Positions 33,689 through 43,360 are shown, numbered from the stretch's first letter. The stretch: DNA of 64,000 nucleotides from Paraburkholderia hiiakae (GCF_904848665.1 NZ_CAJHCQ010000006.1:62001-126000); one strand, 5' to 3'. Notes: generated from the letters alone by a model not told the origin. Made by a program: numbers and translations.

Positions 33689-35011
33689 ATGAACATTGCC
33701 GCAGTCCATCCGCAGGACGCCGCCGCGCTGGAGCCCAGCGTCGTGCGCAAGGTGTCACGGCGCATCACGCCGTTCATCATCGTCCTGTATTTCCTGAGCT
33801 TTTTGAACCGCGTGAACGTCGGCTTCGCGGGGCTCACGATGAATCACGACATCGGGCTCACGCAAGCCATGTTCGGCGTGGGTGCGGGAATTTTCTTCGT
33901 GGGCTATATCGCGGCCGGTATGCCGTCCAACCTTGCGTTGCAGCGCGTGGGCGCCCGCAGATGGATCGCACTGCTGATGGTTGTCTGGGGGCTGCTTTCC
34001 GCGGCCACGGCGTTCGTCACCGGGCCGTACAGCTTCTATACGCTGCGCTTCGTGCTCGGTCTCGCCGAAGCCGGCTTCTTTCCCGGCATCATTCTCTACC
34101 TGAGCTTCTGGTTTCCCGCGCGCCATCGTGCATTCGTCACGGCGATGTTCATGACCGCCGCGCCGCTGTCGAACATGATCGGCTCGCCCATCTCCGGGGC
34201 GCTCATGAACCTGGAGGGCGTGGCGCATCTGCACGGCTGGCAGTGGCTTTTCCTCGTCGAAGGCGCGCCGACTGTGCTGCTCGGCATCATTTCGTACTTC
34301 TATCTGACTGATCGGCCCGAGGACGCGCAGTGGCTCGCGCCCGCCGAGCGGCAGTGGCTGAGCGGCGAAATGCTGCGCGAACGCGAAGCGAAGGCGGCGC
34401 AGAGCAAGTCGAGCGTGTGGGGCGCAGTGAAGGACCCGCGCGTGCTGCTGCTCGCGCTCGTCTATGCGGGCACTTCGACGGGGCTTTACGCCATCGGCAT
34501 CTGGGCGCCGATGATCATCCACCGGTTCGGCTTCAGCTACTTCGAACTGGGTGTCGTGAACGCGATTCCGAATCTGTTCGCGGTGGTGACGATGGTGCTC
34601 TGGGCGCGCAATTCGGACCGCACGAACGAGCGCCGCCTGCACGTTGCGATCGCGTGTCTCGCGGCCGGTATTGGCATGCTGGTGTCCGGACACGCCACCA
34701 GCGCCATTGTGCTGATCATCGGGCTCTCGATCGCGAACTTCGGCATCAACGCGGCGAAGCCGCCGCTCTGGAGCATGCCCACGCAGTTTCTCTCGGGCTC
34801 CGCTGCCGCTGCGGGCATTGCGATCATCAACGCGATGGGCAGCCTCATAGGCGGCACGATCGGCCCGATGGTGATTGGCCGGTTGCGCGACCTGAGCGGC
34901 GACTATTCACTGGGGCTGTATTTCGTCAGCGCCACGCTGCTCGTTTCGGCCGCGCTCGCGTATGCGTTCGGGCTGCGCGCCCGGCGCGCGGAAGTTAGCG
35001 TAAGCCAATGA
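33689..35011 (+). CDS. MFS transporter, anion:cation symporter family
   Basis: The 440-residue, 12-TM carrier of the ACS family (phthalate, tartrate, hexuronate carriers) has RITPFIIVLYFLSFLNRVNV at TM1 and LRFVLGLAEAGFFPGIILYL at TM4, both standard ACS signatures. A GGAG sequence lies 7 bp before the ATG. It follows leuD by 72 bp and probably imports the organic anion degraded by this cluster. The specific substrate cannot be named. Confidence 0.88.
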   Translation: MNIAAVHPQDAAALEPSVVRKVSRRITPFIIVLYFLSFLNRVNVGFAGLTMNHDIGLTQAMFGVGAGIFFVGYIAAGMPSNLALQRVGARRWIALLMVVWGLLSAATAFVTGPYSFYTLRFVLGLAEAGFFPGIILYLSFWFPARHRAFVTAMFMTAAPLSNMIGSPISGALMNLEGVAHLHGWQWLFLVEGAPTVLLGIISYFYLTDRPEDAQWLAPAERQWLSGEMLREREAKAAQSKSSVWGAVKDPRVLLLALVYAGTSTGLYAIGIWAPMIIHRFGFSYFELGVVNAIPNLFAVVTMVLWARNSDRTNERRLHVAIACLAAGIGMLVSGHATSAIVLIIGLSIANFGINAAKPPLWSMPTQFLSGSAAAAGIAIINAMGSLIGGTIGPMVIGRLRDLSGDYSLGLYFVSATLLVSAALAYAFGLRARRAEVSVSQ

Positions 35012-35154
35012 TTTAAAAAGATATAGCCGATCCGGATACTTCCGGTTGCGTCTCTCGTGTTGTGCCGGTCCTATGATCGATCTACCGCCTGACCGATGTG
35101 GGTCAGGCGCCAAGAGTCAAGAGCCAAATAATCTGGATAGATAGGATCACTAAC

Positions 35155-36177
35155 ATGGCTTCACGCAAGAGACCCGTCAACATCGGCCTGATCGGCGCAG
35201 GGCGCATCGGCTCCTTCCATGCGGAGACGGTCGCACGCCGCCTCGTCGACGCGAACCTGGTCGCCATTGCCGATCCGGCGCCTGGCGCGGCCGCGAGGCT
35301 CGCGGCCCAACTCGACGTCGATCATGCGTACACGGACGTTGCGCAACTGCTTGCGCAGCCGGAACTGGACGCTGTGATCATTGCGACACCCGCGCGTTTT
35401 CATACAAACCTCGTCGTGCAGGCCGCCGAAGCCGGTAAGGCGGTCTTCTGCGAAAAGCCCATGGCGCTGACGCTGGAAGAGGCCGACCGCGCGATCGCCG
35501 CAGCACGCGCGGCCGAAGTGCCGCTTCAGGTGGGCTTCAACCGTCGCTGGGACCAGGCGTTCGCGGAAGGCCACGCGGCAGTCGAGGCGGGCAAGATCGG
35601 CGCACCGCAACTGTTGCGTTCGCTCACGCGCGATCCTGGCCCGTTCGGCGGCGATCCCGAGCGCATTCCACTCGGGACCATTTTCTATGAAACGCTGATC
35701 CACGATTTCGACACGCTGCTATGGCTCAACGCCGGCACGCGCGCCGTGGAGGTCTATGCGGCGGCCGACGCGCTCGTGCGCCCCGACGCCAAAGAGAAAG
35801 GCTTTCTGGACACGGCGGTCGTGACGATTCGATTCGACAACGGCTCGATTGCCGTGGCGGAGGCGAACTTCTCGGCGCTCTACGGCTACGACATTCGCGG
35901 CGAAGTGTTCGGCCCGGGCGGCATGGTGACGATGGGCGACGTGCGGCGCTCCAGCATGACGTTGTTCGACGGCATTGGCGTCTCGCAAGATACCTGGCGC
36001 CGCGACACGGACCATTTCGTAGCGGGCTACACCGCGCAACTCGCGTCTTTCGTGAATGCCGTGCGCGAGCGCGAGGCGGTGGCGGGGCCGGGCGGCGAAG
36101 ACGCGCGCCGCGCGCTCGCGATCGCACTGGCCTGCATCGAATCGGTCGCGAAGAAGGCACCTGTCGCCTTGAAATGA
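35155..36177 (+). CDS. Gfo/Idh/MocA-family oxidoreductase, inositol-dehydrogenase-like
   Basis: The 340-residue NAD(P)-dependent dehydrogenase starts with the Rossmann motif IGLIGAGRIGSFHAETVARR and carries the EKP motif (CEKPMALTLEEADRA) with the conserved lysine and the HDFD catalytic region (IFYETLIHDFDTLLWLN), as in IolG. It oxidises a cyclic polyol or sugar, possibly myo-inositol. The ATG at 35155 has AGGA 8 bp upstream. It is separated from the MFS gene by 143 bp and may be a separate unit; no other iol genes are adjacent except the TIM-barrel gene at 39333. Confidence 0.83.
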   Translation: MASRKRPVNIGLIGAGRIGSFHAETVARRLVDANLVAIADPAPGAAARLAAQLDVDHAYTDVAQLLAQPELDAVIIATPARFHTNLVVQAAEAGKAVFCEKPMALTLEEADRAIAAARAAEVPLQVGFNRRWDQAFAEGHAAVEAGKIGAPQLLRSLTRDPGPFGGDPERIPLGTIFYETLIHDFDTLLWLNAGTRAVEVYAAADALVRPDAKEKGFLDTAVVTIRFDNGSIAVAEANFSALYGYDIRGEVFGPGGMVTMGDVRRSSMTLFDGIGVSQDTWRRDTDHFVAGYTAQLASFVNAVREREAVAGPGGEDARRALAIALACIESVAKKAPVALK

Positions 36178-36292
36178 GTGGGCCCGGCCCGCGCTGCTTG
36201 CGGCGAGGGCCAGAAGAGTCACTGTACGGGTCGGACAGCCCAAAACGCGCGATACGCGATAATCGCCCTTTATCGATTCCCGCATCTTTCGT

Positions 36293-37483
36293 ATGTCGAC
36301 GCCTGAACCGGTCTCTTCCGGGCACACCTGGTGGGGCGTGCTCGTATTGGCGCTTTCGGCCTTTATATTCAACACGACCGAATTCGTGCCCGTTGCGCTG
36401 TTGAGCGCCATTGGCGACAGCCTCCACATGAAGCCGACCGACGTGGGGCTCATGCTGACGATCTACGCGTGGACAGTGGCCGTGGCGTCGCTGCCTTTGA
36501 TGCTGCTCACACGCAACGTCGAACGCCGCAAACTGCTGACCTGCCTATTCGCGCTCTTTATCGTCAGCCACATCGTGACTGGCGTGGCGTGGAACTTTAC
36601 CGTGCTGATGGTTGGCCGGATCGGTATTGCGTTTGCGCACGCGATATTCTGGTCGATCTCCGTCTCGCTGGTGGTGAGGCTCGCGCCGCCGGGCAACAAG
36701 AGCCGCGCGCTCGCCATGCTCGGCATGGGCTCGTCGATCGCCATGGTGGCAGGCATTCCGCTTGGGCGCGTGATTGGCGAGACGCTGGGCTGGCGGCAGA
36801 CTTTCTTCGTCATTGCGGGCGCGGCGGCGGTTGCGCTGCTGATGTTGCGGGTGATGCTGCCCGCGTTGCCAAGCCAGCAAACGGGCTCGTTCAGCAGCGT
36901 GCCCGTGCTATTCAGAAAGCCGATGCTGGCCTCGCTCTATCTGCTCACGATACTCGTCGTGACCGCGCAGTTCACGTCATACACGTATATCGAGCCCTTC
37001 ATCCACGCCGTGGGCCACGAAAGCAGTCAACGCATCACCTATATCCTCATCCTGTTCGGCAGTGCGGGCATTCCCGCGGCCGTTTGCTTCAATCGCCTTT
37101 ATCCGCGCGATCCGGCGCAATTCCTGCAAGTGGCCGTGGTCGCTGTGTGCGTGTGCCTGCTCGTGCTGTTTCCCGCGGCGTTGAGTATCGTCACGTTGTC
37201 CGTTCATACGCTGGTGTGGGGCGGCGCGATCGTTTCCTTCGGTCTTGCCATGCAGGCATGGGTGCTCAAGCTCGCGCCCGAAGCCGCGGACCTCGCGGTC
37301 TCGATCTATTCCGGCCTCTATAACGTGGGGATCGGCGCGGGCGCGCTGCTTGGCAACCATATTGCCAACGGCTTCGGCGTGTCGTGGGTCGGCTCGTTCG
37401 GCGGAGTGGTGGGCGGCCTTGGGGCAGCGGTGTGCTGGCTGGCGTTGCGCATGTATGCGCGGGCACATCCTTCAGCGCATTGA
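36293..37483 (+). CDS. sotB: Sugar efflux transporter
   Basis: The 396-residue, 12-TM MFS protein matches E. coli SotB along its whole length, including AFIFNTTEFVPVALLSAIGD at TM1, VERRKLLTCLFALFIVSH, and IGIAFAHAIFWSISVSLVVR. SotB exports arabinose and other sugars or IPTG to relieve intracellular sugar stress. It begins 115 bp after the dehydrogenase gene and overlaps the 3' end of the convergent regulator gene by 12 bp. Confidence 0.92.
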   Translation: MSTPEPVSSGHTWWGVLVLALSAFIFNTTEFVPVALLSAIGDSLHMKPTDVGLMLTIYAWTVAVASLPLMLLTRNVERRKLLTCLFALFIVSHIVTGVAWNFTVLMVGRIGIAFAHAIFWSISVSLVVRLAPPGNKSRALAMLGMGSSIAMVAGIPLGRVIGETLGWRQTFFVIAGAAAVALLMLRVMLPALPSQQTGSFSSVPVLFRKPMLASLYLLTILVVTAQFTSYTYIEPFIHAVGHESSQRITYILILFGSAGIPAAVCFNRLYPRDPAQFLQVAVVAVCVCLLVLFPAALSIVTLSVHTLVWGGAIVSFGLAMQAWVLKLAPEAADLAVSIYSGLYNVGIGAGALLGNHIANGFGVSWVGSFGGVVGGLGAAVCWLALRMYARAHPSAH

Positions 37484-39121
37484 CGCGCCGCTTGCGGCGA
37501 TGGCGCTGCGAAGCTGCGCGACGCCTGCCTCGATATCGGCGTGCGCGTCGAAAAGCAGGGCTTCGAGATGCGTGCTCAGCAATTCGACTAGCGCGTGATA
37601 AGCGGGAACCGCAGGCGACGGAAACGCGGCGACGCGATGCGTACTCATGAGCTGATCCATGACGCCGATGACGCGATTGCGTTGCAGCACGTAGCGGTCC
37701 TCCGCGACCGAAAAGCGGGCGTTGCCTGCCGCGCCGTGCAGCACGAAGTACTTCATCATCTCAGGAGAACCAAGCGTTTCGACGGCTTGCCACGCGAGCC
37801 TCACCGCCTCGCCGCTGCAAGCCGAGGGTATCGCAAGCAGCGCGCCGCCGAGCGGAGAGAGCGGCGTCATGTCCGCATGCATGGTGGGATGTTCGAGCAA
37901 ACCGATGCTCGCGCCGATCTCGAGCAGCTTGTGGCCGTCCAGCGTGCCAAAGCGGTTCGACCAGTGGTAGCACATGGCTGCATTGCCGCTGCCGAAGATC
38001 TGTACACTGCGCGCCCAATGGTTGGCGCGCAGGTTGCCCGGCGAATAAGGAATGAGCGCGCGCAAGTACGCAACGACGTGCTTGCATGTCGCCGCGTCCA
38101 GTTCGAGCGCGTTGCCGCTCATTAGAACGCCACCTTGCGCGCCGAGAATCTGCAGGAACATCTCCGCGAGCGGCAGGCCGGGTGCGGCGGTCCACGTAAT
38201 GCCGAACCGGCCCCGGCTCGGCCGGTGCAGCAGACTCGCGCAGCGGATCACCTCTTCGAAGGTCCGTGGCGGCTGCAGCCCTTCGGCATCGAAGAGATCC
38301 TTGCGATACCAAAGGAAATCGACGGTCGGCTGAATGGGAATGCCGTGGAGCTGTCCGCCGCTCCATCCGGCCTGCCAGACGGCGTCGTAGAAGTCGGCGC
38401 CGGACACGGCGCTGCCTGCAGCAAGCGCCTGCAGGTCGAGCAACTGGCCGCGGCTGCTCGACTCGGCGAGCCACGGGAAGGGAACGGCGACGACCACCGG
38501 CCCATTCGCGTTCGCGCGTGACGGATCGGCGAGCGTGGCTTCGAGCACCGCGCGATACGCGTCCTGCGTGTAGGTCGAGATCTGCACGCGCATGCCGAGG
38601 AAGCGTTCGATATCGGTGCGGTTGTGCTTGAGAATGTCGAAGACGGGATCGGCGTAGGCGAGCAGCGTGAGTTCGATGTTCCCGTTGAAGCCCGCCGCCG
38701 CTGGGCGCGGCCACGCGATCTCGGCGGGCGCAGCGAGGCCCGCAGTGTCGAAACGGTCGACCGCGCGCGGGTCCACGGCGTCCATGAGCAGCTTGATCGT
38801 TTGCCCGGTGATGCTGTCCAGATGCGCGAGAAGCCGCTCGGAGGGCAGCACGTGTTCGCGGCTGTGTCCGGCCGAAATAGGCTTGAACTGAACGAGCCCT
38901 TGCGCCTTGAGCGCGAAGATGATGCGCCGCGCGGTGGTGCGCGGCATGCCCGAACTGTCGGCGAGCGACGTGATCGTCGTTTGACGCTTGCCCAGAAAGT
39001 TTTGCAGCACCGTACTGAGGATCGGCCAGCTTTCGTGTGCGGCGTCGCCGAACTCGCCGCGTAAGATGCCGGAAAGCTTGTCGATGACGGTGATCGCCGC
39101 ATAGCGGTCGCGAGCATGCAT
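37472..39121 (-). CDS. Winged-helix regulator fused to ABC family-1 solute-binding domain
   Basis: The 549-residue protein lacks a signal peptide or TM segment. Residues about 28-95 look like a MarR/IclR-type winged helix (TTITSLADSSGMPRTTARRI, then FALKAQGLVQFKPI with a wing). Residues about 150-530 are a family-1 extracellular solute-binding fold: VRVQISTYTQ-like strand, PFPWLAESSSRGQLLDLQAL, LHGIPIQPTVDFLWYRKDLF, FEEVIRCASLLHRP, and a late PLGGALLAIPSACSGEAVRL block. Such domains normally sit in the periplasm and deliver sugars to ABC permeases; here it would be a cytosolic sensor. It is divergent from the hydroxypyruvate-isomerase-like gene and likely regulates it. Confidence 0.75.
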   Translation of the reverse strand: MHARDRYAAITVIDKLSGILRGEFGDAAHESWPILSTVLQNFLGKRQTTITSLADSSGMPRTTARRIIFALKAQGLVQFKPISAGHSREHVLPSERLLAHLDSITGQTIKLLMDAVDPRAVDRFDTAGLAAPAEIAWPRPAAAGFNGNIELTLLAYADPVFDILKHNRTDIERFLGMRVQISTYTQDAYRAVLEATLADPSRANANGPVVVAVPFPWLAESSSRGQLLDLQALAAGSAVSGADFYDAVWQAGWSGGQLHGIPIQPTVDFLWYRKDLFDAEGLQPPRTFEEVIRCASLLHRPSRGRFGITWTAAPGLPLAEMFLQILGAQGGVLMSGNALELDAATCKHVVAYLRALIPYSPGNLRANHWARSVQIFGSGNAAMCYHWSNRFGTLDGHKLLEIGASIGLLEHPTMHADMTPLSPLGGALLAIPSACSGEAVRLAWQAVETLGSPEMMKYFVLHGAAGNARFSVAEDRYVLQRNRVIGVMDQLMSTHRVAAFPSPAVPAYHALVELLSTHLEALLFDAHADIEAGVAQLRSAIAASGASMR

Positions 39122-39332
39122 GTTTCGGCGCTCCTGCTCGTGGATGGACCCATGGCGAGTCTAGCAGAGCGGCTTCGCAAGTTGCTGATTTATAACCGTA
39201 TAGCCAGTCTGAACATTTCGGGAGCGCGGCGGCGGCGCGAAGCCGGACTACTATTTCACTGCTGGCCGCGTGGAGACCGCACGAGCCAGCCAGCCGCCCG
39301 GCTGAAATCTTCCGATTTAATAAGGAATACAA

Positions 39333-40109
39333 ATGTTTACTCTCGCAGTGTGCGCAGAGATGGTCTTTCGCGACTTGCCCATGATCGAGCGCGTTCGGCG
39401 TATCAGCGAACTGGGCTTCGAGGTCGAGATATGGGACTGGACCCGGCACGATATCGGCGCGCTGGCGCACAGCGGCGCGAAGTTTTCGTCGATGACGGGT
39501 TATATCGAAGGCGACCTGATCACCGAAAGCGGCGCCGACGCGCTCCTTCGCACGGCGGAGCAATCGATCGAAGTCGCGAAGCGCCTTGCGTGCCCGCGCC
39601 TGAACCTGCACGGCACCGGGCTCGATGCCAACGGTTTGCCCGTTACGCCGGTGCCGGTCGTGACCGGCGAAATGTGGCTGGCCGCGCAGAAGACGCTTGC
39701 GCGCATTGCCGATCTGGGCGCGCGGCACGACGTGGTGTTCTGCCTGGAAAACCTCAACACCGAGGTCGATCATCCGGGCGTGCCGTTTGCGCGCGCCGCC
39801 GACACGCTGGCGCTCATCAAGGCCGTCGATAATCCGCATCTGCGCCTGAATCTCGATCTCTATCACGCGCAGATCGGCGAGGGCAATCTGATCGAACTCG
39901 TGCGCCGTGCCGCGCCATTCATTGGCGAGATTCAGGTAGCCGATGTGCCGGGGCGCAAGGAGCCCGGCACCGGCGAAATTCACTATCCCGCGATCGCACG
40001 CGCGCTTGCCGCGCTCGACTATCGCGGCACGATCGGCCTGGAAGCCTGGGCGAGCGGGGACGCAGAACTCGCGCTGCGGCGCTTTCGCGAGGCGTTCACA
40101 CTGGCGTAG
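39333..40109 (+). CDS. Hydroxypyruvate-isomerase-like TIM-barrel sugar isomerase
   Basis: The 258-residue TIM-barrel protein is of the Hyi/IolI/xylose-isomerase-like (AP-endonuclease 2) family. Key blocks are PRLNLHGTGLDANG, VFCLENLNTEVDHPG with a catalytic Glu, LRLNLDLYHAQIGEGNLIEL with metal ligands, and GTIGLEAW with the second Glu. It may interconvert hydroxypyruvate and tartronate semialdehyde, or act on inosose as IolI does. AAGGAA precedes the ATG. It is divergent from the unusual regulator (211-bp gap), and its 3' end overlaps the histidine kinase gene by 14 bp. Confidence 0.8.
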   Translation: MFTLAVCAEMVFRDLPMIERVRRISELGFEVEIWDWTRHDIGALAHSGAKFSSMTGYIEGDLITESGADALLRTAEQSIEVAKRLACPRLNLHGTGLDANGLPVTPVPVVTGEMWLAAQKTLARIADLGARHDVVFCLENLNTEVDHPGVPFARAADTLALIKAVDNPHLRLNLDLYHAQIGEGNLIELVRRAAPFIGEIQVADVPGRKEPGTGEIHYPAIARALAALDYRGTIGLEAWASGDAELALRRFREAFTLA

Positions 40110-41532
40110 CGGGCGGCGTCTCGCCGTCTGCGGGAGGAAACGTCAGCACCACGGCAAACCCGCCCTCGGCGGGAAACGCAAAGTTCACGCGGCCGCCGTG
40201 CGCCTTCATCACCGCTTGTACGATGGCGAGCCCGAGGCCTGAGCCTGTAGTGCGCTCCGCGCCTTCCTGGCCGATGCGCTCGAACGGGCGCAGCGCGGCG
40301 TCCCAGTGTTCGCGCGCAATGCCGCCGCCGTTGTCGGTCACGGTCAGCGTCACGGCTTCCTGCGTGGCGTTCACGGTGACGACGATGTCGTCCGCCTTGC
40401 CGTGCAGCAGCGCGTTGTGCAGCACATTCGACAGCGCTTCCTGCAGGCTCACGGGGTCGCCCGCGATCCACACTTGCGGCGCGCTGCTTTCGAACGCGAC
40501 CTTCACGTCGCGCTCGTCGGCGAGCGGAATGGTGCGGCCGAGCACTTCCCGGGCGAGCTTCGCCAGATCCACGCGCTGCAACGGGACCATTTCGGTGCGA
40601 TGAATCACCATCGCGTGATTGAGCAACTGGCCCGTGAGCCGGCCCACGTCCGAGCAGGTGGCCCGCAACGCTTCGAGCCGTGCAGCGTGGCGCGCGGGAT
40701 CGGACTCGGTGCTGAGCAATTCGATTTGCGCGTCGAGCCGCGCGATCGGCGTGCGCATCTGGTGCGCGGCGTCGGCGATAAAGCGCTGCATGGCCGTCAT
40801 GCGTTCCGCGAGGCGCCCGATCAGTCCGTTGATGGCGCCGATCAGCGCGTTGATCTCGCTCGGCGTGTCGTGCGCCACAGGCCGCAGGTCGGCCGGATCG
40901 CGCGCGGCGATGATTTGCCCGATCTGCGCGAGCGGGCGCAGGCCGCGCCGGATCGCGAGGCCGCTCGCACCAATGGCGAGCACGCTCATCAGCAGAATGA
41001 GCGTCCAGACCTTGAAGCTCATGTCGTTCGTGAGTTGCTGGCGCGCGTGCGTGGTTTGCGCGACTGTGACGAGGGCCCAGCCGGGCGGCCGCGCGTCCGA
41101 CATGTAGCGCCCGATGGTTGCCGTGCGCACGCGCTCACCTTGATACCGCCCATTCGCGAATGTCGGACCCTGGCGCGCACTCATCGTGTTGGCCGGACCG
41201 GGAAGGTCGCCATAACCCGCTACGACGAGACCACGCGCATCGACCACCTTGTAGTAGACGACGTCATAGCGCGAGAGCGTGGAGAGCGCGGCCACCGGTG
41301 GATTGAGGGCGAGCACGCCGCCCTGCACATAGAGGTTTTCGGCGACCTGGATGGTTGCGCCCGCAAGCAGTTGATCGTAGGCGCGCTCGGAAGCGACGCC
41401 CGCGTAATAGCGCGCGATGCCCGCGAGCGCCGCCGCGCCCGACGCCACCACGAGTGCGACGAAGAGCAGCGTGCGGCCGAGCAGCGTTTTCGGGAACCAG
41501 TCAAAGCGCGGCAATTTGATATCCCATGCCAC
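40096..41532 (-). CDS. Sensor histidine kinase, TctE-like
   Basis: The 478-residue inner-membrane kinase has TM1 at about 21-40, a periplasmic 2CSK_N-type sensor region of about 130 residues, TM2 at about 175-193, HAMP, the phosphoacceptor His257 (RFIADAAHQMRTPIARL), and an ATPase domain with N, G1 and G2 boxes (NVLHNALLHG, DNGGGI, TGSGLGLAIV). This architecture matches TctE and relatives that sense extracytoplasmic carboxylates. The response regulator gene precedes it and overlaps by 32 bp, so the pair is one operon. Confidence 0.92.
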   Translation of the reverse strand: MAWDIKLPRFDWFPKTLLGRTLLFVALVVASGAAALAGIARYYAGVASERAYDQLLAGATIQVAENLYVQGGVLALNPPVAALSTLSRYDVVYYKVVDARGLVVAGYGDLPGPANTMSARQGPTFANGRYQGERVRTATIGRYMSDARPPGWALVTVAQTTHARQQLTNDMSFKVWTLILLMSVLAIGASGLAIRRGLRPLAQIGQIIAARDPADLRPVAHDTPSEINALIGAINGLIGRLAERMTAMQRFIADAAHQMRTPIARLDAQIELLSTESDPARHAARLEALRATCSDVGRLTGQLLNHAMVIHRTEMVPLQRVDLAKLAREVLGRTIPLADERDVKVAFESSAPQVWIAGDPVSLQEALSNVLHNALLHGKADDIVVTVNATQEAVTLTVTDNGGGIAREHWDAALRPFERIGQEGAERTTGSGLGLAIVQAVMKAHGGRVNFAFPAEGGFAVVLTFPPADGETPPATPV

Positions 41533-42166
41533 GCGCCGTGCGAATTTCGACCGAGCTGCCTTGCAGTTTCTTGCGCAAGCGCGTGACGTATTGTTCGACC
41601 GCGTTTGCGGTCGGTTCGTTGCCGTAGCTGAACAGCTGGTTCAGCAGTTCCTCTTTCGGGAAGATGCGTTGCGGACGGCTGGCGAGAATTTCGAGCAGCG
41701 CGAATTCCTGACGCGAGAGCGAAAGCGGTTTGCCGTCGAGTTCGGCAAGCCGGCTGCTGCGATCGATTGCGAGACCGCCGAGCCGGACGACATCGTTCGC
41801 GTGCCCGCTGTTGCGGCGCAGGAGCGCCTGCACGCGGGCTTCGAGTTCGCGATAGTCGAATGGCTTGACGAGGTAGTCGTCGGCGCCGAGGCCCAGGCCG
41901 CTCACGCGGTCGTCGATGGCCGAGCGCGCGGTGAGGAGCAGGACCGGCGTGGTGGAGCCCGCCGCGCGCAGGTTGCGCAGGATCGCGAAGCCGTCCATGG
42001 CGGGAAGCATCACGTCGAGCACGACCAGGTCGAAGCGCTCGACGCCGAGCAGGCTGTTCGCCGTGGCGCCGTTCGCTTCGAGGTCCACTGCGTGACCGAG
42101 GCGCGTGAGGCGGCTGCGGACCGCCGCGCCGATTTCCGCGTCGTCCTCTACCACCAGAATGCGCAT
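41501..42166 (-). CDS. OmpR-family response regulator, TctD-like
   Basis: The 221-residue regulator starts MRILVVEDDAEIGAAVRSRL at ATG 42166 (an upstream in-frame ATG at 42226 adds unconserved residues). The receiver has phosphorylatable Asp51 (VVLDVMLPAMDG) and the KPF lysine; the C-terminal winged helix includes LSRQEFALLEILASRPQRIF and TARGMGYQI. It is followed by its kinase gene and is divergent from the solute-binding-protein gene at 42326, with 159 bp between starts. Control of that gene is likely. Confidence 0.92.
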   Translation of the reverse strand: MRILVVEDDAEIGAAVRSRLTRLGHAVDLEANGATANSLLGVERFDLVVLDVMLPAMDGFAILRNLRAAGSTTPVLLLTARSAIDDRVSGLGLGADDYLVKPFDYRELEARVQALLRRNSGHANDVVRLGGLAIDRSSRLAELDGKPLSLSRQEFALLEILASRPQRIFPKEELLNQLFSYGNEPTANAVEQYVTRLRKKLQGSSVEIRTARGMGYQIAAL

Positions 42167-42325
42167 GATGCCGTCCCTGCCGTAATCTTCATGGGTGCGA
42201 TTGCGGGTTTTCCCGAGGTCTGCCAAGTGTGTTTTCTCAGCATTTTCTCAGACTCGCCCGGTAATCTCGCGAACCATGGAAGATGCAGCGTCGTGATTAC
42301 GACACGAACCACCGGAGACGGCAAG

Positions 42326-43360
42326 ATGCGCGTGGAGTCGCCGCGCAGGCGCGCACTCGTTGCGGCCGGGCTTGGCGCGGCCGCCCTGGCCGCGGGGCTC
42401 GCGCCTGCCTGGGTCCGGGCCACGCCGCGCACGGTGCGCATTTCGAAGGGCTACGGCCTGCTGTATCTGCCGCTGCTCGTCATGGAGAAGGCGCGGCTCT
42501 TCGAGCGCCATGCGGTCCGCCTGGGGCTCGCGGACGTGAGCGTGCAATGGGTGAGGCTCGACGGCGGCAATTCCGTCGACGACGCCATGATGGCCGGCAC
42601 GCTCGACTTCGCCGCCGTGGGCGCGCCCGGCTTTATCGAACTGTGGGCGCGGGCGCGCGGCATACCGAACGTCGAGGTGATCGGCATCAGCGGTCTTTCG
42701 GCCACGGCGCTCTCGCTCAACACGAACCGGCCTCAGATCGCGACGCTGCGCGATTTCACGAGCGCCGACCGCATTGCGGTGCCGGGCATTCGCACCTCGC
42801 TTTCGGCCGTCGTGCTGCAGATGGTGGCGAGCAAGCTGCTCGGAGCGCAGCACTTCGCGCAGCTCGATTCGATCACCGTGGGCATGCCGCATCCGCAGGC
42901 CATGCAGTCGCTGATCCGGCGCGAGGGCGGCATTACCGCGCATTTCGCGTCGCCGCCATTCTCGACGCTCGAATTGCAGCAGCCGGGCATTCACCGCGTG
43001 GTCGATTCCGTTGACGTGCTCGGGCCGCTCACGCTCGACGTGGTGTTCGCGCCCAAGCGCCTCGTTGACACCGAACCGGCGCTCGCACGAGCGTTCCTTC
43101 ACGCGCTCGACGAGGCGAACCGAATGATCGCGCAGGACAAAACGGCCGCGGCGCAGATCTATGTCGATTCGTCGGGCTTCGGCGCGTCGCGCGAGCACGT
43201 GGTGCAGACGCTCGCCGCGCCGGAGTCGCGCTTTTCGGTCTGGCCCGAGCAGTTGATGGAGTACGTAGACTTTCTGTATATGGTGGGCACGATCAAGGCG
43301 AAACCGCGCACATGGAACGACATGTTCGCGGCGATGCTCGAGGACTTCCGTCCGTCTTAG
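42326..43360 (+). CDS. NitT/TauT-type ABC solute-binding protein (orphan)
   Basis: The 344-residue protein has an N-terminal export signal with a basic RRRA segment and hydrophobic core (ALVAAGLGAAALAAGLAPAW) resembling a Tat signal but without the full RRxFLK motif. The mature part is an SsuA/NMT1-like binding fold (LLYLPLLVMEKARLFERHAV, DDAMMAGTLDFAAVGAPGFI). GGAG precedes the ATG at 42326. No permease or ATPase gene is next to it, and the divergent TctDE-like system suggests the protein either feeds a remote transporter or acts as a sensor accessory. Confidence 0.83.
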   Translation: MRVESPRRRALVAAGLGAAALAAGLAPAWVRATPRTVRISKGYGLLYLPLLVMEKARLFERHAVRLGLADVSVQWVRLDGGNSVDDAMMAGTLDFAAVGAPGFIELWARARGIPNVEVIGISGLSATALSLNTNRPQIATLRDFTSADRIAVPGIRTSLSAVVLQMVASKLLGAQHFAQLDSITVGMPHPQAMQSLIRREGGITAHFASPPFSTLELQQPGIHRVVDSVDVLGPLTLDVVFAPKRLVDTEPALARAFLHALDEANRMIAQDKTAAAQIYVDSSGFGASREHVVQTLAAPESRFSVWPEQLMEYVDFLYMVGTIKAKPRTWNDMFAAMLEDFRPS

